DNA of 64,000 nucleotides from CAZDXJ01 sp050303615 (GTDB lineage: Bacteria; Pseudomonadota; Gammaproteobacteria; Methylococcales; Methylomonadaceae): contig JBNLCC010000033.1 of the NCBI GenBank assembly GCA_050303615.1, forward strand, positions 1 through 64,000, given 5' to 3'. Below are positions 32,969 through 41,792 of the stretch, one piece after another. Under the pieces are notes generated by a model. That model was not told the origin of the DNA and made no database searches. It was given only the letters and a program-made list of their open reading frames with translations. How positions within the stretch are numbered: the stretch's first letter is position 1; every line of letters begins with the position of its first letter. A program made the position numbers and the translations under genes.

Positions 32969-35191
32969 ATGACCTGTTTTTGTCGTTGGTTACTGTCATT
33001 GGCGTTGGTGTCGCTTCCGATAGGGGGCATGGCGGAGGACGTACTGCCGCTTGGACCGATGCCGATAAGTTTGAAATATTTGCCGGTACCCGAGGTGCCG
33101 GGATTGCTGGATGGTGCTGATCCCGTCGTGGTAGACAAAACGGCGGCAATCGCCTTGGGGAAAGCGCTATTTTGGGATGCTAACATAGGCAGCGATGGAA
33201 TGGCCTGTGCTTCTTGTCACTTCCATGCGGGGGCGGATCGCCGGACAAAAAATCAAATTGCGCCGGCCGGCCAATCCTTACCGATAAACCGGCCATTGCC
33301 TGATTTTGTTGCCAACCGTTACTTGGAGCTTGAAGATTTTCCCCTGCATCGAAGACAAGACCCTCTGCAAGAATCCGCTCCCGTCGTTTTTGACAGTGAT
33401 TTTATTATCGGATCTTCTGGTACGTTTGGCGGCGAATACAAGGGAACGGATCAAGGCCAAAACGGGATCGATGATTGCGACCGAACTGCCGGCAAGATTT
33501 TCCACGTCGGCGCAATCGGGACTCGGCGGGTTACGCCAAGAAATGCGCCGACCGTGATTAATGCGGTTTTTAATCATCGCAGCTTCTGGGACGGCCGTGC
33601 GAATAATGTGTTTAACGGCAGTAGCCCATGGGGTGATCGTGACACCGAAGCTGGTGTCTGGGTAGTACAAAACGCTAAAACCGTCAGCAGACAACCCCTG
33701 CATTTGATCAATTCGTCGTTGGCGTCGCTTGCAACAGCGCCTCCGCTGAATACCACTGAAATGAGTTGCAACAAGCGTTCACTGCAGGATATCGGCAGAA
33801 AATTACTGCAACGCCGTCCGTTGGAAAAACAAAAAGTTCACGGACAAGACAGTGTCCTAGGAAGTCTGAGTTTCAGTAGTCCCGGCCTTCTAAAACCGGG
33901 GCTCGATACGACCTATGATGCACTCATCAAAAAAGCCTTCAATAACAAGTATTGGGCCTATGAAGGAACGGGTAAATTTGGCCGTCCGGTCAAAGGTTCG
34001 CCTTATCGCCAGATAGAGGCAAACTTCGGCATGTTTTTCGGCTTATCGATTCAGCTTTATGAAAGTACACTGATTTCTGACGCGTCTCCATTCGACAACA
34101 GTCGACGCGACACAAACAATAAGCCCATTGATCTCAGCGCTTCCGAACGGCGCGGCTTGGAACAATTCAGACTCAATTTATGCTCGCACTGCCACTTGGG
34201 TCCTAATTTTACCGCAGCGTCGGTTAATGCGAACGCCGCCATTGCTCAAGCCCATCCCGAGGTATTCGGAGAGCCCACAAACAAAATCAGTGCCACTACC
34301 AACGTTGTCAATCGTATCCCGGTTTTCGCGCGCAATACTGCGTTGACTGTGTTTTCCGATACCGGTTTTACCTCTACCGGAGTCGCTAAAGAGGAGGCCG
34401 ACATTGGTCTCGGTGGCGTTGATGTTTTCGGTAATCCGCTATCCTTTAGCCGGCAATATCTTCAATATTTAGCAGGCAACAGTACAGCGGTAAAAGATGA
34501 TATTGTCCGCAAGGTTCGCGCCTGTGATTTCCAGGAACCATTCTCGATCAACTTCAAACCACCGTATATATCTGCGAGCTTATTTACTATTGAGGATGGC
34601 ATTCAGCCTCAGCCGCAAGGTAGCGAAAATTGTTTTCTGGCAGCGGATAAAAATGCCTTTATACCGACGCCGGAAGCCGCCAAAACAGAGTTGAGCAATC
34701 CCGATACCAAGAAGATGCTGGCGGAAGTCAAGGCCAGCTTTAAAATACCGTCCTTGCGCAACGTCGAGTTGACGGGTCCCTATATGCATAACGGAAGTAT
34801 GGCGACATTGGAACAGGTGATTGAGTTTTATTCGAGGGGCGGAAATTTTACCAATGACGCCAAGGAAGTCACCCTGGTTTTTCCCTTACCTCGGTTGAAG
34901 TTTTCCGAACAAGACCGCCGAGACCTTATTGCCTTTTTAAAAACATTGACCGACGATCGGGTTCGTTATCAAAAAGCGCCGTTCGATCATCCTGAACTTT
35001 TTATTCCTCACGGGCACAAAGGCAACCAATCGGCTGTTGCACCCGGTGATTTGTCTCCTAATGTTGCTAAAGATGAATTTTTAGTAGTTCCTGCCGTAGG
35101 AGCATCCGGGGTGAAGCAGCCGTTGCAGCCGTTTGCCTACTACTTAGAACAACAAGCGCAGCTTGAAACCAATAACAATCGTGATCATTGA
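32969..35191 (+). CDS. Large surface-type dihaem c-type peroxidase (CorB/SACCP-like)
   Basis: A 740-residue protein from the ATG at 32969 (GGAG 5 bases upstream), with a signal peptide ending near GGMAE. Haem motifs are CASCH (in ACASCHFHAG) and CSHCH (in LCSHCHLGPN). Later, the distal region contains PSLRNVELTGPYMHNGSM, typical of MauG/CcpA relatives. At 740 residues it is about twice the usual length, as in the copper-repressible surface-associated cytochrome c peroxidases of methanotrophs. It lies 175 bases downstream of the CorA-like gene and 39 bases before the TonB receptor, probably as one transcript. Confidence 0.85.
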   Translation: MTCFCRWLLSLALVSLPIGGMAEDVLPLGPMPISLKYLPVPEVPGLLDGADPVVVDKTAAIALGKALFWDANIGSDGMACASCHFHAGADRRTKNQIAPAGQSLPINRPLPDFVANRYLELEDFPLHRRQDPLQESAPVVFDSDFIIGSSGTFGGEYKGTDQGQNGIDDCDRTAGKIFHVGAIGTRRVTPRNAPTVINAVFNHRSFWDGRANNVFNGSSPWGDRDTEAGVWVVQNAKTVSRQPLHLINSSLASLATAPPLNTTEMSCNKRSLQDIGRKLLQRRPLEKQKVHGQDSVLGSLSFSSPGLLKPGLDTTYDALIKKAFNNKYWAYEGTGKFGRPVKGSPYRQIEANFGMFFGLSIQLYESTLISDASPFDNSRRDTNNKPIDLSASERRGLEQFRLNLCSHCHLGPNFTAASVNANAAIAQAHPEVFGEPTNKISATTNVVNRIPVFARNTALTVFSDTGFTSTGVAKEEADIGLGGVDVFGNPLSFSRQYLQYLAGNSTAVKDDIVRKVRACDFQEPFSINFKPPYISASLFTIEDGIQPQPQGSENCFLAADKNAFIPTPEAAKTELSNPDTKKMLAEVKASFKIPSLRNVELTGPYMHNGSMATLEQVIEFYSRGGNFTNDAKEVTLVFPLPRLKFSEQDRRDLIAFLKTLTDDRVRYQKAPFDHPELFIPHGHKGNQSAVAPGDLSPNVAKDEFLVVPAVGASGVKQPLQPFAYYLEQQAQLETNNNRDH

Positions 35192-35230
35192 TACAGTTCC
35201 GTGCATTCCTGTAGAACACTAAGAATCTTA

Positions 35231-37399
35231 ATGAAAAACAAAGTATTATTTTTGTCAACCTTAACAGCATTAACTTTTTTTTCTGCTGCTGTAAAAGCTG
35301 AAAGTGGGAGCGAAACCAATACGACAAATGAAGAGTCCGTCATTTACCTGGAAGAACTCGTTATTAACGACGAAATGAGCGATGCCGGTGTTTTACCGAA
35401 GAAAACGATAACAGAGGGAGACATTTTAAAAAAACAAAGCCAGGTTTCCGATACGGCAAAATTGCTGGAAGACACTTCCGGCATCAGCTTTCAGTCCGGC
35501 GGCGGCGTTTCTTCGTTGCCCATCATACGTGGCTTGAACGATACGCGCGTCAAAGTTGACGTCAACGGTATGACCATTAATTCAATTTGCCCTAATCATA
35601 TGAATCCGGCACTGGCAAGTATCGACCGCAGTAATATCGGCAGCATAATCGTACTGAAAGGTATAACGCCGGTTAGCATGGGCGGCGACAGTATCGGAGG
35701 AACCATTTCGGTGGAATCGCCTGCACCTGTTTTTGCCGAACCCGGTAAAGATATTCTGGTTAACGGCGAACTCTCTGCGTTTTACCGCAGCAACGGCGAT
35801 GCTTTTGGCGGCAGTATCGCTGCGGGAATTGCCAATGAAAATTTTCGTTTTGATTACACAGGGTCTGACACGCAAAGCAACAATTACTCGGATGCAACCG
35901 GCAAGGTCATTAAATCAACGTCCTATGAAAATCAAAATCAAGCCGCGGCGTTGTCGTTCAAATACGGATCTCACTTATTGGAAATTAAAGGCGGGCAACA
36001 GCACATCCCTTTCCAGGGTTTTCCCACCGCTCGCATGGATTTGACCAACAATGACAGTATTTTCGGAAATGTTCATTATAAGGGGATGTTCGATTGGGGT
36101 AACCTGGACGGCAAACTGTACCTTGAGAATACCAGTCATACCATGAACTATGGCGAGGATCGAAATGCGCCTGAGCCCATGCCCATGGAAACCCGAGGCA
36201 GGAATCATGGCTTCAAGCTGCAAGCCGAGTTGCCGCTTGACCAGGATGATATATTTCGATTCGGTTCTGAATTTCACAGCAGCCTGATTAACGATTTTTG
36301 GCCGCCGACTTCCACGTTTCCAAGCATGATGGGACCTAATACCTTCATTAACCTTAATAATGCCACCCGGGATCGTTTCGGCGTGTTTGCCGAGTGGGAA
36401 AGGAATTGGACGGTTGAGTGGAGAACGATGTTGGGTCTAAGGTATGACCATACCGTGACGGACACCGGCAACGCTCAGGCTTACAACAATGTCACCTCTG
36501 ATTATTACCAGGCCATGGCGTTTAATGCATTAGACCATGAACGCAACTTTGATACCTTCGATGTCACCGCTTTTGTGCAATACACGCCTAATGATTGGAG
36601 CAATTACAATTTTGGTTATGCGCGCAAAAACCGTGCGCCATCACTCCATGAATTGTACCCGTGGAGCACCAGTCCGATGCCGATGACTATGATCGGTTGG
36701 TTCGGCGACGGTAACGGCTATGTCGGCAATATCGATTTAAAACCCGAAACGGCGCACAACATTGCTTTTACCGCTGAGTTTTTTGACTCTGAAACAGATG
36801 CGGGAAGTATCAGCATAACCCCATATTTCAGTTACGTGGAAAACTTTATCGATGCTGACCGGTGCCAGGAATGCAGACAGCCAACAAATGGTTTCTACTA
36901 TCTGCGAATGGCTAATCACGATGCTTTGCTATGGGGTTTTGACGCGAGTGGTGATTTGACTCTGTTTGAAGATCCGTCCTATGGCGAATTTTCTACCAGT
37001 TCCATTATGAGTTATGTGCGCGGCAGACGTATGGACGGCGGTAATCTTTATCACATGATGCCGTTCAACCTTAAATGGAGCCTCAATCATCAATTGGAAG
37101 GGTGGCGCAGCTCGGTGGAGATGCAATTTGTCGATGCAAAGGAAGACGTACAGGAAATCAGAAATGAATTGCAAACATCGTCTTATATTCTGTTGAATGC
37201 CAAAACGAGTTATCAATGGAAAAATATCAGTCTGGATGTCGGCGTGGATAATATCCTCGACAAACAATATTTTTATCCTCTATCCGGCGTCTACATAGGT
37301 GACCAGAATGCGATGACTTTGAATTCATCACTGCCTAATACAAAGAATCTGCCCGGCCAGGGGCGCTCGGTATACGTAGGCCTGACAATTTCCTATTGA
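35231..37399 (+). CDS. TonB-dependent copper receptor (OprC/NosA type)
   Basis: A 722-residue outer-membrane receptor from the ATG at 35231. A signal peptide (to about residue 22) precedes the plug domain, with LPIIRGLNDTRVKVDVNGM and the family hallmark CPNHMNP, then ITPVSMGGDSIGGTISVESPAP. The barrel carries many Met and His residues (ARMD, EPMPMETRG, PMPMTM) and ends in an aromatic SY. This is the copper-receptor subfamily that includes OprC and NosA, which take up Cu across the outer membrane. It supports reading the region as copper acquisition. Confidence 0.9.
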   Translation: MKNKVLFLSTLTALTFFSAAVKAESGSETNTTNEESVIYLEELVINDEMSDAGVLPKKTITEGDILKKQSQVSDTAKLLEDTSGISFQSGGGVSSLPIIRGLNDTRVKVDVNGMTINSICPNHMNPALASIDRSNIGSIIVLKGITPVSMGGDSIGGTISVESPAPVFAEPGKDILVNGELSAFYRSNGDAFGGSIAAGIANENFRFDYTGSDTQSNNYSDATGKVIKSTSYENQNQAAALSFKYGSHLLEIKGGQQHIPFQGFPTARMDLTNNDSIFGNVHYKGMFDWGNLDGKLYLENTSHTMNYGEDRNAPEPMPMETRGRNHGFKLQAELPLDQDDIFRFGSEFHSSLINDFWPPTSTFPSMMGPNTFINLNNATRDRFGVFAEWERNWTVEWRTMLGLRYDHTVTDTGNAQAYNNVTSDYYQAMAFNALDHERNFDTFDVTAFVQYTPNDWSNYNFGYARKNRAPSLHELYPWSTSPMPMTMIGWFGDGNGYVGNIDLKPETAHNIAFTAEFFDSETDAGSISITPYFSYVENFIDADRCQECRQPTNGFYYLRMANHDALLWGFDASGDLTLFEDPSYGEFSTSSIMSYVRGRRMDGGNLYHMMPFNLKWSLNHQLEGWRSSVEMQFVDAKEDVQEIRNELQTSSYILLNAKTSYQWKNISLDVGVDNILDKQYFYPLSGVYIGDQNAMTLNSSLPNTKNLPGQGRSVYVGLTISY

Positions 37400-37450
37400 A
37401 AAACGGGAAAAAGTCAATAAGTTAAACTAATCAACACAAGAGGAACCAAA

Positions 37451-38200
37451 ATGAAAGCATTTAAACTAATGATGGTATCGCTGCCGGTAATCTTTAATAT
37501 GAGCGTAGCGTATGCCGATCCGATGCACTATGAGGTGGATGTCGTTTTTTGGGATGATACCAAGTTCATAGGATCGTTCGATTACGATGCCGCAACCCAA
37601 CAGGTGACGAATCTGCAAGGTTTGCTGGACGATACGCTAATGGGTAACATAGAAACGATTAGCTATCAGCTTCATTCTGAGAGTGATGGGATGGGCGGAA
37701 TCACTGCCTATGCCTTCGCTATGAATACCACCCAAATAAGTACTAACCCCCCGGTCAATAATAATGTTGCGGTCGCAGTCAACTTCAATGCGACGGATCC
37801 GATTTTAGGGGCTACCGACCCTGATCAATTGGCATATATGGACTGCAGTCCGGGTGGGTTAATGGGGCAGACCTGTATGTACCATTTATCTTGGCATGAC
37901 CCGGTTTTTCCGATGGCGGGAGGTCATGGCATATTGTCGGAAACCGTTACTATAGCCAATGGACAAATTTCGCGTTCTGACTGCCTGTTGAATTGGGCGG
38001 AAAATAACTATCCCGGTTTATTTTCACCGGCCCAGCCCGTTTCGCAGGTCTGGTCGTCTTACTATTATCGCTTTTATTCCAATACCAACGCCTATGTGGG
38101 TATCTCATCTCTCAATACCCATGTATATTATTTACAGCAGGGCGCCAGTATGCAGGACGTAGGTCATTTATCAGACTGGTTGGCGCGCGCGGGATGTTGA
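37451..38200 (+). CDS. Secreted protein with the shared C-terminal module
   Basis: A 249-residue protein with a signal peptide (about 22 residues, ending AYADP). Residues 25-170 form a beta-rich domain (YEVDVVFWDDTKFIGSFDYD), resembling exported proteins of the kind that carry PEP-CTERM tails. The last 75 residues, SDCLLNWAENNYPGLF...YYYRFYSNTNAYVGISS...HVYYL...WLARAGC, repeat the module at the end of the MopE/CorA-like protein. Several Met, His and Cys residues (MGQTCMYHLSWHDP) could bind metal. It has AGAGGAA before the ATG and follows the receptor gene by 51 bases. Confidence 0.65.
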   Translation: MKAFKLMMVSLPVIFNMSVAYADPMHYEVDVVFWDDTKFIGSFDYDAATQQVTNLQGLLDDTLMGNIETISYQLHSESDGMGGITAYAFAMNTTQISTNPPVNNNVAVAVNFNATDPILGATDPDQLAYMDCSPGGLMGQTCMYHLSWHDPVFPMAGGHGILSETVTIANGQISRSDCLLNWAENNYPGLFSPAQPVSQVWSSYYYRFYSNTNAYVGISSLNTHVYYLQQGASMQDVGHLSDWLARAGC

Positions 38201-38232
38201 TTCGCTAACCGTCTGGGTAATTCACCGGATGC

Positions 38233-38271
38233 CGGAGTAAATTTAAGGGTTGTGTGCCGGCTTTTTTGGGG
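38233..38271 (+). terminator. Candidate terminator after the copper locus
   Basis: GCCGG and CCGGC (5 bp, large loop) followed by TTTTTT. A weak stem, but in the right place. Confidence 0.4.
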
Positions 38272-38304
38272 GAATCGGATTATGAGGTTAAGGAAGTAGT
38301 CGTA

Positions 38305-39072
38305 ATGCCAGCAAGAACCGGAGCGAGCAGCAGGGATAAAATCAGCGCCACTGTCCTTCGGCAGTTGAATGGCGGTGTTATCGAGTCGGCAACGTTAGCG
38401 GAAGCCTTGGCGGTGGATTTCAGTGTGCTTATGGTGCAGGTCTTCCCCGACATTGGAACTGAAGCTGTCACGCAAATGCAGAATGCCCGGGAGTTGGGTA
38501 TAACCAGAAGAATGGCGTTTGCGGCACAACTGCTCACGAAGCACTTTGACGGAAAGGCCTTTGACGTGCTTTGCCGGCATCCCTCCGATACGGTACGCGG
38601 CTGGGCGGCATTTGCGCTGGATTTTGAAAGGGATTCGCCGTTGCAAGAAAAGCTGAAAAGGGTTCGGCCGTTAGCCGACGATCCCCACTTTGGCGTGAGA
38701 GAATGGGCGTGGTTGGCGATGAGGCCCGCCATATCCCGGGATATCGGAAAATCAATTGGCTTGTTGCTGCCTTGGGCAAAAGACCCATCGGAGAACGTGC
38801 GGCGGTTTGCCGTTGAATTAACGCGGCCGCGAGGCGTATGGTCGAGGCATATTCCGGAACTGAAAGCCTCTCCCGCCATCGGCGAGCCGTTGCTTGATCA
38901 GGTCATGGGGGATGTATCCCGTTACGTACAGAATTCATGCGCCAACTGGCTAAACGATGCCGCGAAGAGCGATGCAGGCTGGGTGGTGGACTATTGCGAA
39001 AAATGGCGTTCCATGCAGCCTTCGGATGCTGTTTCCTATGTCACCCGGAGGGCGTTGCGAAATGTCGGCTGA
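38305..39072 (+). CDS. HEAT-repeat (DNA-alkylation-repair-like) protein
   Basis: A 255-residue protein from the ATG at 38305 with AAGGAAG upstream. It is built of helical repeats (MAFAAQLLTKHFDGKAFDVLCRHPSDTVRGWAAFAL, VRPLADDPHFGVREWAWLAMRPAI, PWAKDPSENVRRFAVELTRPRGVW). This matches the AlkD-like HEAT superhelix family. Some members excise alkylated bases, but many have no known activity, and the DNA-contact residues cannot be verified by eye. It stands alone after the copper locus. Confidence 0.75.
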   Translation: MPARTGASSRDKISATVLRQLNGGVIESATLAEALAVDFSVLMVQVFPDIGTEAVTQMQNARELGITRRMAFAAQLLTKHFDGKAFDVLCRHPSDTVRGWAAFALDFERDSPLQEKLKRVRPLADDPHFGVREWAWLAMRPAISRDIGKSIGLLLPWAKDPSENVRRFAVELTRPRGVWSRHIPELKASPAIGEPLLDQVMGDVSRYVQNSCANWLNDAAKSDAGWVVDYCEKWRSMQPSDAVSYVTRRALRNVG

Positions 39073-39135
39073 CCAAGCCATCTCCCCCGGCGGGAGAAAG
39101 ACGATACATGAATTCGGTGTAGTGGCAATGTAGCT

Positions 39136-39726
39136 TTACGGCGCGTTGTTATTCCCGCCAGAATGATTCAACCCGATTAGTTTTTTCGCTTGATGGTAAG
39201 AAAGGTCTTTTATGCCGCTTTTTTGCATCGACGCGCCCAGGGAATGGGCCAGTGCCGACGCGAACACCCGCCGGTAAAACGGCAGCGAGCTTTCGAAAAC
39301 CGGTAACACCTGTTCCAGGGTTTGCGCCGCTTGCAACTTCGCTTCGAATTCGGCACGTTTTGCGCCGATGAGCTGCATCAATTCCCGGTCTTGGATCGTT
39401 TGCGGGTCCAGTTCCAGAGTCCAGGTGATATCCCTTTGTAATGTGCATTTGCCTACGTACCGTCCGAAGCCGCCACGCCATTCCTGCGGGGAGACCAATG
39501 ATAATCTGAATGTGCCCCCTTTGCGATATAGCCAATATGGCTTATTTACCACCGGTTTGAATTGAAACTCGCTGTTGAGCACGAACAGGGAAGTAAACAA
39601 TTCGCTGGAAATTTGTTCCAAATGTTTTGGAGGTACCGAAATAGCGGTCCGGCTGGCTGCCAGGCTATCCAAAACCGGGATTAGCCCTTTGCCTTGCGGG
39701 TTTGGTTTCACAGGATAATTACTCAT
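39136..39726 (-). CDS. DUF2452-type protein
   Basis: A 196-residue cytoplasmic protein. The N-terminal NPQGKGLIPVLDSL and FKPVVNKPYWLYRKGGTFRLSLVSPQEW are characteristic of DUF2452. The C-terminal half is helical (RELMQLIGAKRAEFEAKLQAAQTLEQVLPVF). Function unknown. It is a single gene converging on the HEAT-repeat gene. The 210 bases upstream (39727-39936) hold nothing I can name. Confidence 0.75.
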   Translation of the reverse strand: MSNYPVKPNPQGKGLIPVLDSLAASRTAISVPPKHLEQISSELFTSLFVLNSEFQFKPVVNKPYWLYRKGGTFRLSLVSPQEWRGGFGRYVGKCTLQRDITWTLELDPQTIQDRELMQLIGAKRAEFEAKLQAAQTLEQVLPVFESSLPFYRRVFASALAHSLGASMQKSGIKDLSYHQAKKLIGLNHSGGNNNAP

Positions 39727-39936
39727 GGAGTCGGGGCGAAGAGGTAGTCATGGCTGTGCATAGTACCACGTGGTTCCCCGGAATTCCGTTATGATTAAGC
39801 AGAGGAATGTATTTTACATATGTCCGGTCGTTTTTGCCGGCGCATGAACAGCAATCTTCCGTCCCCGATTGACGGTAACGATGCCTTCCGTATCTTTCAA
39901 TATCGTTAATTAAGTCTGCTGTTTTGGGAACCGCTG

Positions 39937-40203
39937 TCACAGCGTAGATGGCTTTTCTTTGCTAATTACCTGACTACGGAACAGTCGCTGTATACGAAAA
40001 GGGGGAGCATTCGCTCCCCCGTCTTCTTGCTCTTGGCCGAGTGTATCCTCCTCCAATTCGTCTAGCCATTCATCAACGGCGGAATTTGTCGAAAGTCTCG
40101 CCCGAACGCGCCGCCCGGTTTTAGATTTTTCATGCGGCCCGCCTTTGCGCAGCAAGGGCGATTGAGCCACGGGATTTCTTACAGGTATATTTCGTCTTGG
40201 CAT
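39937..40203 (-). CDS. Small basic protein, function unknown
   Basis: An 88-residue protein from the ATG at 40203, preceded by an excellent TAAGGAGG ribosome site at 6 bases. The first 45 residues are strongly basic (MPRRNIPVRNPVAQSPLLRKGGPHEKSKTGRR). A short acidic stretch (DEWLDELEEDT) follows. The basic start resembles very short proteins (about 40-50 residues) of related gammaproteobacteria that read NPVARSPLLRKGG...; here it has a longer tail. A nucleic-acid-binding role is possible but not shown. Confidence 0.65.
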   Translation of the reverse strand: MPRRNIPVRNPVAQSPLLRKGGPHEKSKTGRRVRARLSTNSAVDEWLDELEEDTLGQEQEDGGANAPPFRIQRLFRSQVISKEKPSTL

Positions 40204-40455
40204 GATATGCCTCCTTATAGGATTGATCATAGAGGACGCGGGGAGACTCTACGCCTCAAAAATTTTTCTGTCAATATCAAGCCGGTTTTTGAGTAATTTG
40301 AGTCTCCTGCTTTATTACTGTAAATAGCTTGACTTTGCAGGTTGGAGTCCTTATTCTTCATACTATATTTATGTGGGAAACATGCCCACTTATTGAAAAT
40401 GATATTGACGGGTTCACCATTTACGTGGATTCTCCCTTTGAAAACGGTGTATAGC

Positions 40456-41715
40456 ATGAGGTCTCAAGCTGGAATCGCCAACTCTGCTTTGATTGCCGGT
40501 GGCGATAGCGTCAAGCTGTTATTCTGGCCATTAATTGCGGTAAGCCTGTTATTAGGGTTTAACGTTATTAGCCATTTAAAAGCTCCCATAGGCGACGAAG
40601 GGGTGCATTCGTTCCAGATTTACTGGTTTATTAGCGGCAAATTCGAAATTTTTCAATACGTGACGATGCTGCCGATTTATCATGCAGCGAATGCGATAAT
40701 TGTAAAAGCACTAAGCGGTACCGATCTAAATTATCTGCGGTTTGCCGGAATGTTGCTGGGGTTAATGGTAATTCCGGCATTTTTGGCGCTGGCGAAATAC
40801 TTTAATCCGCAACAAGCTTATTCAAGAACAGCGCAATTTGTTTTCATTCCCTTTGTATTTCCACTTTTTTTTCTGATTTACACTGATTTACTTTCGCTGG
40901 GGTTGGCATTGGCGATGATCGAGCGTACTTTAAGTAAAAAGTACATTTGGGCGGCGGTCTTTGCTCTGGGTGCGGTATTTGTGCGTCAACCAAATTTGAT
41001 TTGGGTGGGCTATTGCGGCCTGGTTATTCTGCTGGAAAAAGAGAAAATTGTATTAACCCGCGAGTATTTCAATCATTATTTTAGAAAGATCTGGCCTTAC
41101 GCATTGGTGGTTCTCCTGTTTTCCGGGTTTGTCGTATGGAATGGCGGTGTAGCCGTAGGGGATTTCGAGCAGCATCAAATTAGCTTCAATCCATCCAATT
41201 TCTATTTTTTCCTTCTGGTAAGTTTTGCCCTATTTTTTCCTTACAACATTGCAAAGCTAAAAGATGTAAAAGAGTTGTTATCGGACAATAAGTGGGTGCT
41301 CATCGTTCTTATCGTGCTGTTTTTCTTTTATATGGCCACCTATGCGCATCCCCACAAATACAATACCCAAGCGTTGTCTTTTTACCGGCACAATTGGTTT
41401 ATTTATTATTCATGCGATGTGTATTGGTTGAGGGTATTGAGTTATTTCGCGATAGCTTGGATGGCCTTGACGTATTGTGCTGCCGCACGAATTGTCCGGC
41501 ATCGCGTGCCCTTATTGTTGCTGCTGCCGGTGACAATGCTTGCCGTTATACCGATGCCGCTTATTGAGCAACGCTACTATCTGGTGCCCCTTTGCTTATT
41601 TATTGCCATGCGCCCATCGGTTCCGGTCAGAGTAACCGCAATAACGCTGGCGTATTATATCGGGGTGACTAGCTATACCGTGTACCACATATCGCGTGCG
41701 AGTTTCATCTTGTAG
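40456..41715 (+). CDS. ALG10-like polytopic glucosyltransferase
   Basis: About 419 residues from the ATG at 40456; the frame is open to 40342 but the ribosome site is weak at either start. About ten membrane helices. The pattern DEGVHSFQIYW near the start, VRQPNLIWVGY in the middle and a late IEQRYYLVPL resembles ALG10/DIE2-family alpha-glucosyltransferases (the ALG10 counterparts read DExFHxxQ, RQTNIxW and EPRYxxxP). Such enzymes use dolichyl- or polyprenyl-phosphate glucose. The cluster with a GT2 and GtrA supplies a polyprenyl-linked sugar route. The stop codon is within a 28-base palindrome. Confidence 0.65.
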   Translation: MRSQAGIANSALIAGGDSVKLLFWPLIAVSLLLGFNVISHLKAPIGDEGVHSFQIYWFISGKFEIFQYVTMLPIYHAANAIIVKALSGTDLNYLRFAGMLLGLMVIPAFLALAKYFNPQQAYSRTAQFVFIPFVFPLFFLIYTDLLSLGLALAMIERTLSKKYIWAAVFALGAVFVRQPNLIWVGYCGLVILLEKEKIVLTREYFNHYFRKIWPYALVVLLFSGFVVWNGGVAVGDFEQHQISFNPSNFYFFLLVSFALFFPYNIAKLKDVKELLSDNKWVLIVLIVLFFFYMATYAHPHKYNTQALSFYRHNWFIYYSCDVYWLRVLSYFAIAWMALTYCAAARIVRHRVPLLLLLPVTMLAVIPMPLIEQRYYLVPLCLFIAMRPSVPVRVTAITLAYYIGVTSYTVYHISRASFIL

Positions 41716-41739
41716 GGGCGAAAAATTTTTCGCCCCTAC
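41712..41739. repeat. 28-base perfect palindrome at the gene end
   Basis: GTAGGGGCGAAAAA and TTTTTCGCCCCTAC with no loop. The stop codon TAG of the preceding gene is bases 41713-41715 of this element. The same sequence type is widely dispersed in bacterial intergenic regions. It may also act as a terminator. Confidence 0.85.
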
Positions 41740-41792
41740 GGAAAAATGCAGGATTTTGTGGTGTCGCAAAACGTCGTCTGTTTGGATTTTCC

